A stretch of DNA of 10,808 bases from UBA7312 sp002715345 (GTDB lineage Bacteria > Bacteroidota > Bacteroidia > Flavobacteriales > UBA7312): positions 1 to 10,808 of the forward strand of contig CAXGIQ010000043.1 in the NCBI GenBank assembly GCA_964009845.1. The letters run 5' to 3'. A program made the translations under genes and the position numbers. The notes below the pieces were generated by a model. It was not told where the DNA came from, made no database searches, and saw nothing but the letters and a program-made list of their open reading frames with translations. Below are positions 1 through 6,446 of this stretch, piece after piece. Numbering within the stretch: position 1 is the first letter of the stretch; each line of letters begins with the position of its first letter.

Positions 1-329
1 TATTCAAGCAGATGATGGACAAAGTAAATAAAGACATTGTTTCTTTCTTGATGAAAGCAAATCTACCTTCTCAAGACCCCTCTCAAGTAAAAAGAGAGCA
101 ACATCAAAAAGAAAACCTTCAAACAAGTAGAGCAGGAATAGAATCTAATCGACACTCTAACCAATCAGTACCACAGCAAGCTTCTCAAAAGATAAAAAAA
201 CCTATTGTTGTTGAAAAAGAAACTGGAAGAAATGAAAAGGTTATAATCACTAATGGTGCTGAAACAAAAGAAATAAAATGGAAAAAGGCAAAACCGCTAA
301 TAGATAGTGGTCAATGGAGAAGAGTATAA
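1..329 (+). CDS. secA: SecA preprotein translocase ATPase, C-terminal end only (5' truncated)
   Basis: The frame is open from the window edge (first full codon at base 3) to a TAA at 327-329, so this is the last part of a longer gene and not a 105-residue protein starting at the internal ATG codons at 12 and 15. The first visible residues, FKQMMDKVNKDIVSFLMKA, match the end of the helical scaffold region of Bacteroidota SecA. A hydrophilic, Gln/Lys/Ser-rich linker follows, then a short conserved tail beginning GRNEKVIITNG and ending in GQWRRV. SecA is the cytoplasmic motor that drives unfolded proteins through SecYEG. The tail has no cysteines, so the zinc-binding SecB/lipid-interaction motif seen in proteobacterial SecA is absent; as far as I recall this is normal for Bacteroidota. 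The nucleotide-binding domains lie outside the window, so the call rests on the tail alone. The gene converges on gmhA with only 11 bases between stops. Confidence 0.85.
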   Translation, partial: FKQMMDKVNKDIVSFLMKANLPSQDPSQVKREQHQKENLQTSRAGIESNRHSNQSVPQQASQKIKKPIVVEKETGRNEKVIITNGAETKEIKWKKAKPLIDSGQWRRV

Positions 330-340
330 TAACTTTTAGT

Positions 341-919
341 TTATAAATCTTTCTTATTAAAATTGTCTTCTATCTGACTTATTAAAATATGAATTACCTT
401 AATGTGCATTTCTTGAATACGATCGGCATATCCTTGATGAGGAATCCTAACTTCTATGTTTGCAAGCTTTGCTAACTCTCCTCCGGACTTTCCTGTAAGA
501 GAAACTACATTCAATCCTTGATTTCTTGCAACTTTAGCAGCTTGAATAATATTTTCAGAATTACCACTTGTACTGATAGCAAACAATACATCTCCCTCTT
601 TACCTAATGCCTCTATATATCGTGAGAATATTGCCTCAAAACCATAATCATTAGCGGTGCATGTGATGTGAGAGGAATCGGCTATAGCAATAGCAGGAAG
701 CGCCTGTCTTTGTTCGCGGAAACAACCTGTCATTTCTTCTGCAAAATGCATCGCATCACACATAGAACCACCATTACCGCAGCTTAAAATTTTTCCTCCT
801 GATTGGATGGCTTCAAACATTAAAGAAGCTGCATCATCAATGGATGATATAAAATCATCGTTCTGCAAACAATTTTGCAGCAGCAACTTTGCTTCTTCTA
901 AATGTTGACGGGTATTCAT
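341..919 (-). CDS. gmhA: D-sedoheptulose-7-phosphate isomerase (phosphoheptose isomerase)
   Basis: GmhA converts sedoheptulose 7-phosphate to D-glycero-D-manno-heptose 7-phosphate, the first step to the ADP-heptose used in the lipopolysaccharide core. It is a cytoplasmic single SIS-domain enzyme. The 192 residues equal the E. coli length and align along the whole protein: the sugar-phosphate loop LSCGNGGS at about 45-52, DAMHFAEE at 55-62, the STSGNS loop at about 116-121, and GYADRIQEMHIKVIH at 163-177. The residues matching the E. coli metal and catalytic set are present: H58, E62, Q169 and H177. Met53 stands where E. coli has His56, but that site is not part of the set. The ATG shares one base with the dsbD stop (TAATG), so it is the last gene of the pabB operon and probably translationally coupled. 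No other heptose gene is in view. Confidence 0.95.
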   Translation of the reverse strand: MNTRQHLEEAKLLLQNCLQNDDFISSIDDAASLMFEAIQSGGKILSCGNGGSMCDAMHFAEEMTGCFREQRQALPAIAIADSSHITCTANDYGFEAIFSRYIEALGKEGDVLFAISTSGNSENIIQAAKVARNQGLNVVSLTGKSGGELAKLANIEVRIPHQGYADRIQEMHIKVIHILISQIEDNFNKKDL

Positions 920-2868
920 TATTTATTAAATACATTTAAACCATCTTGCAGCCAATTCTTAAACAAATCTACCTTGCCATAATCTTGATAGTTTGCAGCA
1001 ACGCCTAACTGATTTTCATCATGATCTATCATTACATAATACGGCTGAGAATTAGTTTTGTAACGCTCGGCTTGTAAGACCATCCATTGATCACCAACGG
1101 TTCTCACCTTCTTTTTCTTACCTGCAATAGTGGTTTCGTATTGTTGCTCTTTTGAAAGTTTAGTACGCTCATCAACATATAAAGAAATTAAGACCACATC
1201 TTCTGTTAGCATTCTTTTCACTTCAGTATCAGACCAAACATTCTGCTCCATTTTTCTACAATTCACACATGCCCAACCAGTAAAATCTAACATTACTGGC
1301 TTACCTATTTTTTTTGCATGTTCTAAACCAGCATCATAATCATGGAAAACCATGATTCCTTGTGGACCTAAATGTTGTCCATCTTCTGACAGCTTATGAG
1401 TATTTGAACTTCCTCCTAAAGTATACCCAACACCATGAGGTGATTCACTATATTCTAAAGGAGGGGGAGGTATTACGTCATTAATTATTTTTAAAGGAGC
1501 ACCCCATAATCCTGGAATCATATAAATTGTAATTGCACCAAAGAAAATAGCAAAAAATAATCTTGGAACACTTACATATTTTAAATCAGAATCATGAGAA
1601 AATTTAATAAAACCTAATAAATAAATAGTTAATACAGTGAATATTATAATCCATATAGCAATATAAAATTCTCTTTCTAACATATGTGATTGTGTAACTA
1701 AATCAACATTTGATAAAAACTTAAATGCTAATGCTAGTTCTAATAATCCCAATACAACTTTGACTGAATTTAACCAACCTCCTGATTTAGGTAAAGAATT
1801 AAGCCATGCAGGAAAAGCAGAAAACAAAGTAAATGGTAGTGCAATTGCTAATGAAAACCCAAGCATACCGACTATAGGACCTAAATAATTCCCTCCTGAA
1901 GCAGCTTCAACAAGTAAGGTTCCCACAATAGGACCCGTACAAGAGAATGACACCAAAGCCAAAGTGAAAGCCATGAAGAAAATTCCGATGAACCCTCCCT
2001 TATCTGACGCTTTATCAGCCTTGTTAATCCATGAGTTTGGCAGAGTGAGCTCAAATGCACCTAAAAATGATGCTGCAAATACAAGTAATAATAAAAAGAA
2101 AGCGAAGTTGAAATAAACATTCGTAGCCATATTATTTAATGCATCTGCACCAAAAATAGCTGACACTCCGACTCCTAAAGCAAGGTAAATAATGACAATT
2201 GATACTCCGTAAATAATTGAATTAACAATACCTTTTGTTTTATTTTGGCTTTGTTTTAAAAAATAACTTACGGTCATGGGAATCATTGGCAAGACACATG
2301 GTGTAATTAATGCAATTAATCCACTTAAAAAAGATAAAAAGAAAAAGGTTAACATGTTATTTGATGCTCCTCTTTTAGTGTCACCAAAACTCGAAGCAAT
2401 ATTGATTTTATTTTCAGCAGCAGGAATATTAAAAGAAAACTCTACATATTCTGGAGGTAAACATTGCTTAGGGTCGCAAGTCATAAACATGACCTCTCCA
2501 TTTAATGTGTAAGCTGAATCTGTTATCGATTTAATACGCTGTGTAAATGACACTTTCTTCTTGAAGTACTTCAGCACCATATCAAAATTCGAATCAAACT
2601 CCTCGACTGGCTCTGGCTCTAAAACATCTGTCAATACTTCAATTCCTTCCTCATTGAAAAAAGTAAAAGTCGTTGGTACAGGACCATCATCCGAAATATG
2701 CTGAGAATACATATACCACTCTCCTTCAATACTTGCAGTAAAGGTTAACTCTAACTCATCACCACCAATGTTTTCTTGCGAAAACTCCCAGGTTACCGGA
2801 TTATAAAACTGAGCGCTAACTGTAAAAAAAGTTAGCAACAATACCAAAACGCTTAATAACTTCTTCAT
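919..2868 (-). CDS. dsbD: Protein-disulfide reductase DsbD (thiol:disulfide interchange protein)
   Basis: DsbD passes electrons from cytoplasmic thioredoxin across the inner membrane to periplasmic proteins, for disulfide isomerisation and cytochrome c maturation. All three modules are present in 649 residues. A signal peptide (residues 1-19, cleavage likely at VSA|Q) leads into the N-terminal DsbD-alpha domain with its cysteine pair C131 and C136 in TCDPKQCLPP. The membrane domain spans about 172-455, with its redox pair at C191 (TPCVLP) and C310 (SCTGP). A proline-rich linker (PPPPLEY) precedes the C-terminal thioredoxin domain with the CVNC site (C534, C537) and a cis-proline at P609 (SQPYY). 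The CX4C spacing in the N domain differs from the wider spacing of E. coli, which I believe is usual in this phylum. Its ATG shares a base with the stop of the upstream small membrane protein and its stop overlaps the gmhA ATG. Confidence 0.96.
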   Translation of the reverse strand: MKKLLSVLVLLLTFFTVSAQFYNPVTWEFSQENIGGDELELTFTASIEGEWYMYSQHISDDGPVPTTFTFFNEEGIEVLTDVLEPEPVEEFDSNFDMVLKYFKKKVSFTQRIKSITDSAYTLNGEVMFMTCDPKQCLPPEYVEFSFNIPAAENKINIASSFGDTKRGASNNMLTFFFLSFLSGLIALITPCVLPMIPMTVSYFLKQSQNKTKGIVNSIIYGVSIVIIYLALGVGVSAIFGADALNNMATNVYFNFAFFLLLLVFAASFLGAFELTLPNSWINKADKASDKGGFIGIFFMAFTLALVSFSCTGPIVGTLLVEAASGGNYLGPIVGMLGFSLAIALPFTLFSAFPAWLNSLPKSGGWLNSVKVVLGLLELALAFKFLSNVDLVTQSHMLEREFYIAIWIIIFTVLTIYLLGFIKFSHDSDLKYVSVPRLFFAIFFGAITIYMIPGLWGAPLKIINDVIPPPPLEYSESPHGVGYTLGGSSNTHKLSEDGQHLGPQGIMVFHDYDAGLEHAKKIGKPVMLDFTGWACVNCRKMEQNVWSDTEVKRMLTEDVVLISLYVDERTKLSKEQQYETTIAGKKKKVRTVGDQWMVLQAERYKTNSQPYYVMIDHDENQLGVAANYQDYGKVDLFKNWLQDGLNVFNK

Positions 2869-3347
2869 TACTTTATTTCGTTTTCTAATACTTTAGTTAA
2901 TTCATCTGCTTTTTGACTTCCAATCATATAAACCAAACCATCTTTATCTACTAATTCAACACATTCTGTTCCTCTTGTAAAAAAGCGGATTGTACCTTTG
3001 CGGTGCAAATTATACACGGATTTGTTAAAGAAGAAACGGCTATATTCCGCTTTTCTTACTTGTTCAATAGAGTTTAAATCTATTTTTACTTTTCGAGCAG
3101 TCCATAATCCATCTAGTACAATGCTGCCATTTTGCACCTGTGTATGAAAATGAAGTACCAAGACTAAAAGGGCTGAAATCACAATAATAGCTACCCCCAT
3201 AATGAAGAAAAGGTCACCTGATTTATTTTGCTCTTCAGACCAATAATAGGCGAAAAAACAGAATAAAGCCAAAACCATTCTGCGTAAAAAGGACAATTTA
3301 TTGTACCCTAAATACTGCTTCTCTTCAAACTTTATTTCCTTACTCAT
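2868..3347 (-). CDS. Small two-helix membrane protein with a PH-like C-terminal domain, function unknown
   Basis: I do not recognise a named family. The 159 residues show a short charged N-terminus, two hydrophobic helices at about 21-37 and 46-66, and a mostly beta-patterned tail (about 70-145) ending in a polar helix (146-159). The tail alternates short strands and turns, including VKIDLNSIEQV and ECVELVDKDGLVYMIGSQ, and closes with KADELTKVLENEI. This resembles bacterial PH-like (bPH, DUF304-type) membrane proteins, in which a membrane hairpin carries a cytosolic PH fold; that assignment is inference from pattern. Both hairpin ends would lie in the cytoplasm, in keeping with the basic RR at 22-23. 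The start codon overlaps the tilS stop by four bases (ATGA), and the stop shares a base with the dsbD start, so the gene is embedded in the operon and probably co-translated. It may relate to membrane work near DsbD, but nothing in the sequence proves this. Confidence 0.85.
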   Translation of the reverse strand: MSKEIKFEEKQYLGYNKLSFLRRMVLALFCFFAYYWSEEQNKSGDLFFIMGVAIIVISALLVLVLHFHTQVQNGSIVLDGLWTARKVKIDLNSIEQVRKAEYSRFFFNKSVYNLHRKGTIRFFTRGTECVELVDKDGLVYMIGSQKADELTKVLENEIK

Positions 3348-4657
3348 TTTATTGTTTTCAAAGGTTGGACAAGATATACTTTTTCCGTCTGTGCTACAAG
3401 TTTGTATCTATCATCCAAGCGATGCCCTACTACCCAAACAATATTATTGTTTGAACACAAAACCCAAGTGTTTTCTTTATCTAAGATAGACAGTTTTTCA
3501 TCCACCATAAAATCACTCAATTTCTTACGCCCTTGCATTCCTAAAGGAACAAACACATCTCCTTGTTTCCATTTTCTTAATATCAATGGAAAGGAAAGTT
3601 TACTCATGTCAATAAAAGCCATAGAAGTATCTGAGAGATTCATTACATCACTTCTATTCAGCACAGAAAAGGATAAGGGAATTGGAAGCTCTATAGCACA
3701 AATACTTTTGTCAATTTGTACAGACGCTTGCTTTTGAATTTTATTAGCAACAAGCAAAAGAGAACCTCTGTTTTTGATTAAACGATAGTACTGATTACGA
3801 ATTTCCTTTCCGTTTTCGGCTTCCATTAAAGCAAATACATCTTGCCATGGATACGGACCATACTCCTTCAAAAACTCATACAGCAACTCCTGTTTCTGAG
3901 GATGATTCAACAATTCCTTTAAGTACAGTTCTTGATGCGCATCACTATTTTTCCAAACGAAGGGAAATAATCGCTTCACCTCTTTCTGAAGCGCTGCGTA
4001 TTTTTGCTGATTGACTGCTATTTCTTGCAACAACTCTTTACGAATGTTTGGATTTTTCTTTTCCATACTTGGCAATTGCAACAAACGAATTTCATTACGC
4101 TGATAATCGGGGAAAGCATTGGAAACATCTTCTCTCCACCTCCATTTGTTTTGCAATAGGTGAGACTCTATTTCTTGAGCAGGAAAACATAGTAAAGGCC
4201 GGATAATGTTTCCATTTTTTACTGGGATTCCGCAAAGCCCTTCCAAACTTGCTTTTCTACTTTTCTTCAATAAAAGCGTTTCAATATGATCATCTTGATG
4301 ATGCGCTGTAACAATCTTATCAAAACCCAATTGTTGAAACCAGTCATAGCGTAAATCACGTGCTGCCATCTGTGTGGAAATACCTTTTTCTTGTGCATAT
4401 TTTTTTGTTTCAAAACGCTTGCTAAAAAAAGGAACTCCATATTGAGTAGCTAAACCCTTAACAAAATTTTCATCCTTATCGCTATCAATACCGCGCAAAG
4501 AAAAGTTACAATGCGCAATCGCTAAAGGATAATCTAATTGTGCAAAAAGATGCAACATACACACGCTATCTTTCCCTCCACTAACCGTTAACAATATTCG
4601 GTCCTTAGACTCTAACAAGTTATGTTTATCAATATGTTGTTGAAGTTTATCAAGCAT
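3344..4657 (-). CDS. tilS: tRNA(Ile)-lysidine synthetase
   Basis: TilS uses ATP and lysine to convert C34 of tRNA-Ile(CAU) to lysidine, switching its reading from AUG to AUA; it is normally essential. From the ATG at 4657 the protein has 437 residues. The N-terminal PP-loop ATPase shows SGGKDS at 26-31, HCNFSLRG at 49-56, STQMAARDLRYDWF at 94-107 and TAHHQDD at 117-123. It continues to RPLL (153-156) and the YQRNEIR element (185-191). The central helical region spans about 200-290. The C-terminal TilS_C domain runs from about 358, with LILRKWKQGDVFVPLGM and VGHRLDDRYKL. A GTG at 4660 could add one residue, but the ATG is the likelier start. The start lies 8 bases inside pabB. The segment after DDHIET reads KKSRKAS (131-137), where the family usually has a form of NLxRGTG; this is a real departure in an otherwise intact enzyme. 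Confidence 0.94.
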   Translation of the reverse strand: MLDKLQQHIDKHNLLESKDRILLTVSGGKDSVCMLHLFAQLDYPLAIAHCNFSLRGIDSDKDENFVKGLATQYGVPFFSKRFETKKYAQEKGISTQMAARDLRYDWFQQLGFDKIVTAHHQDDHIETLLLKKSRKASLEGLCGIPVKNGNIIRPLLCFPAQEIESHLLQNKWRWREDVSNAFPDYQRNEIRLLQLPSMEKKNPNIRKELLQEIAVNQQKYAALQKEVKRLFPFVWKNSDAHQELYLKELLNHPQKQELLYEFLKEYGPYPWQDVFALMEAENGKEIRNQYYRLIKNRGSLLLVANKIQKQASVQIDKSICAIELPIPLSFSVLNRSDVMNLSDTSMAFIDMSKLSFPLILRKWKQGDVFVPLGMQGRKKLSDFMVDEKLSILDKENTWVLCSNNNIVWVVGHRLDDRYKLVAQTEKVYLVQPLKTIK

Positions 4658-5945
4658 CACCTAGCACTTCAAACATTGCTTTTGCTTTCACCAAACATTC
4701 CTCATACTCTTGCACTGGAATAGCCTTCGCTGTAATAGCGCCTCCCACCATGAAAGAAGCATATTTATTTTTTTCATTGTACAAAATGGAGCGAATTACA
4801 ACATTGAAATCAAAATCCCCCTGAGGTGTAAAATATCCTACTGAACCAGAATACAACCCCCTTTTGGTGTTTTCATACTCCTCTATCAATTCCATAGCAC
4901 GAATTTTAGGAGCACCTGTCATGCTACCCATCGGAAATGCACATAGAATAGCTTCTACACCACTCACTCCTTCTTTTAAGTTAGAGGTGATGGTCGAAAT
5001 CATTTGGTGCACTTGCTGAAAGGAATAAATCCCAAACAACTCCTCTAACTGCACAGACCCTTTAGAGGCAGTTCTGGACAAATCATTTCGTACCAAATCT
5101 ACAATCATCACATTCTCACTGCGCTCTTTCGGACAGTTCAGCAACTCTTTTTTTAACTGATTATCTTTTGCTATACTACCCCCTCTTTTTCTAGTACCTT
5201 TAATGGGTTGTGAGATAAGTTTGCGCCCTGTTTTTTTCAAAAATCGTTCGGGACTAGCGCTCATCAAATGACAATCTTCATAACGATAATAACAAGCAAA
5301 AGGAGGTTCCGAAATAGTATGTAAATCATTGAATGTAGCAAGGGGATTCAATGTGGCTTCTTCAGCAAAATACTCTTGACAAAAGTTTATTTCATAAATA
5401 TCACCCCTTTGAATATGTGCTTTCAATTTTTCTACCGCTTGCAAATAATCTTCTTTCGTTAGTTTAGCCTGCACCTTTGGAACATGACTCTTCCAATCGT
5501 GGATTTGATATTGCATAATTTCCCCAAACAACTGATGCATTTCTTTACGCTCTAAGCTATCTGGAAAATGAATTTGCACAGTATTTCCTTTGACTACAAT
5601 CACCCATTTAGGTTGAAAAAAATGCATTTGAGGAAATTGCAACCTATCTGAATTACTAGAGCTTAAATCTTCTAACTCATTTTTTAAATCGTAAGACAAA
5701 TAACCGAACAACCAATCTTGTACCTGTTGCTGATATTTTTCAAGTGCATTAAAAGATTGAGTTGTTGGTATAATTTCTGACAAAGTACCTACCCCTATCA
5801 ACATATCGTATTCCAAATACTTACCTTGAGAGGGCTCTGTATTTCCTAAAAGGACAGCAGCTTGCTTAAACTGACTAGCCCATGCACACGCTTGTTTCTT
5901 GAAGTGCTCTACATTGCCTAATTGATATGTTGCCGTTAATCGCAT
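4650..5945 (-). CDS. pabB: Aminodeoxychorismate synthase component I (chorismate-binding)
   Basis: PabB joins ammonia, supplied by the glutaminase PabA, to chorismate to give 4-amino-4-deoxychorismate, the precursor of the p-aminobenzoate part of folate. The 431 residues carry the chorismate-binding fold: NFCQEYF (187-193), SPERF (231-235), PIKGTR (247-252), SENVMIVDLVRNDL (276-289), GSMTGAPK (340-347), GGAIT (401-405) and YEEC (414-417). The lysine K249 in PIKGT is the nucleophile position typical of aminodeoxychorismate synthase; anthranilate synthase has alanine there, so TrpE is unlikely. An upstream in-frame TTG at 5954 would add three residues, but it lies inside the promoter -7 box, so I chose the ATG at 5945. 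It is the first gene of the operon. No pabA or pabC is adjacent, so the glutaminase and the lyase must be elsewhere. Confidence 0.92.
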   Translation of the reverse strand: MRLTATYQLGNVEHFKKQACAWASQFKQAAVLLGNTEPSQGKYLEYDMLIGVGTLSEIIPTTQSFNALEKYQQQVQDWLFGYLSYDLKNELEDLSSSNSDRLQFPQMHFFQPKWVIVVKGNTVQIHFPDSLERKEMHQLFGEIMQYQIHDWKSHVPKVQAKLTKEDYLQAVEKLKAHIQRGDIYEINFCQEYFAEEATLNPLATFNDLHTISEPPFACYYRYEDCHLMSASPERFLKKTGRKLISQPIKGTRKRGGSIAKDNQLKKELLNCPKERSENVMIVDLVRNDLSRTASKGSVQLEELFGIYSFQQVHQMISTITSNLKEGVSGVEAILCAFPMGSMTGAPKIRAMELIEEYENTKRGLYSGSVGYFTPQGDFDFNVVIRSILYNEKNKYASFMVGGAITAKAIPVQEYEECLVKAKAMFEVLGDA

Positions 5946-5951
5946 ATAGCA

Positions 5952-5980
5952 CAAAGGTAGCTATAATTCCTAGAGAGCAA
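5952..5980 (-). promoter_or_regulatory. Bacteroidota-type sigma promoter for the pabB operon
   Basis: Read on the minus strand, TTG at 5980-5978 is followed by an 18-base spacer and TACCTTTG at 5959-5952, a full match to the Bacteroidota -7 consensus TAnnTTTG. Start of transcription would be expected some 4-7 bases after the final G, at about 5945-5948. The pabB ATG begins at 5945, so the message would have almost no 5' leader. The match is seen directly; activity and start point are inferred. Confidence 0.65.
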
Positions 5981-6055
5981 TAAGCTTGTAGCAAGTGCTA
6001 AAACACTCATTTCAAAATATTTACTAAATTGCGCCTAACCAAACTGATATTTATT

Positions 6056-6400
6056 ATGGACCAAATCGAAAAACCATTAAGCATCCTACTTATTGTAGCA
6101 GCAATTGCCTACGCTTTTATGTACAACCATGCCGGTGATGGCTTCACTACTATTGAAAACAACACAGCATCTGGCTACACTATTGAGGCAGCCGAACTAG
6201 CAATAGGTTACAATGTAAACGGGGCTGCTACTTCCGACTTTAAAGCAGTAGTAGTTCATTTAGACGACTGTGAATTAGAAGCTGTTGATTCTCTTGCTCA
6301 AGATATTATAGATAGCCTTGTTGTAAACATAGAGGATGCTGGAGAAGAAGTAGATATTGAAGTAGAGTTAGATATGACCACTACAGATGAAGGAGAATAA
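6056..6400 (+). CDS. Small acidic single-pass membrane protein, function unknown
   Basis: I do not recognise this 114-residue protein. From the ATG at 6056 it has a very short N-terminus with one lysine (K6), one transmembrane helix at about 7-23, and an acidic soluble part of about 90 residues. The charge bias is extreme: about 25 Asp/Glu against two Lys and no Arg, with an acid cluster near the end (92-106). The single cysteine is C72. The middle (about 30-100) alternates hydrophobic and polar residues and ends in a regular strand-like run (VDIEVELDM), so it may be a folded domain and not mere disorder. The positive-inside rule suggests N-in with the acidic part in the periplasm. An upstream in-frame TTG at 6029 would add nine residues that put charged MRLTK ahead of the helix; I prefer the ATG. 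It is transcribed alone, divergent from pabB, and has its own strong terminator, which supports it being a real gene. Confidence 0.8.
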   Translation: MDQIEKPLSILLIVAAIAYAFMYNHAGDGFTTIENNTASGYTIEAAELAIGYNVNGAATSDFKAVVVHLDDCELEAVDSLAQDIIDSLVVNIEDAGEEVDIEVELDMTTTDEGE

Positions 6401-6420
6401 TTGAAATTAAATTGGAAAAG

Positions 6421-6446
6421 AAACCCGCTTAGGCGGGTTTTTTTAT
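6421..6446. terminator. Bidirectional intrinsic terminator between the acidic protein gene and lnt
   Basis: AAACCCGC (6421-6428) and GCGGGTTT (6433-6440) form a perfect 8-bp stem with the loop TTAG, followed by a run of T to 6444. On the minus strand the same hairpin is followed by CTTTTCC, so it can also end lnt transcripts, though less ideally. The T-run overlaps the lnt stop codon at 6443-6445. Confidence 0.9.

Noticed and set aside
737..763. Possible loss of an active-site histidine in GmhA (Met53)
   Set aside because: Counting residues against E. coli shows the metal-binding histidine is H58 and is present; Met53 matches a different, variable site.
3402..3737. 111-codon plus-strand open frame inside tilS
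   Set aside because: Antisense to the conserved TilS C-terminal domain, with no recognisable domain of its own.
4650..5954. pabB read as anthranilate synthase component I (trpE)
   Set aside because: The PIKGT lysine marks aminodeoxychorismate synthase, and no trp genes are adjacent.
5947..6000. Inverted pair TAGCAC / GTGCTA around the pabB promoter as a possible operator
   Set aside because: Only six bases per arm with a 42-base gap and no extension; this is expected by chance.
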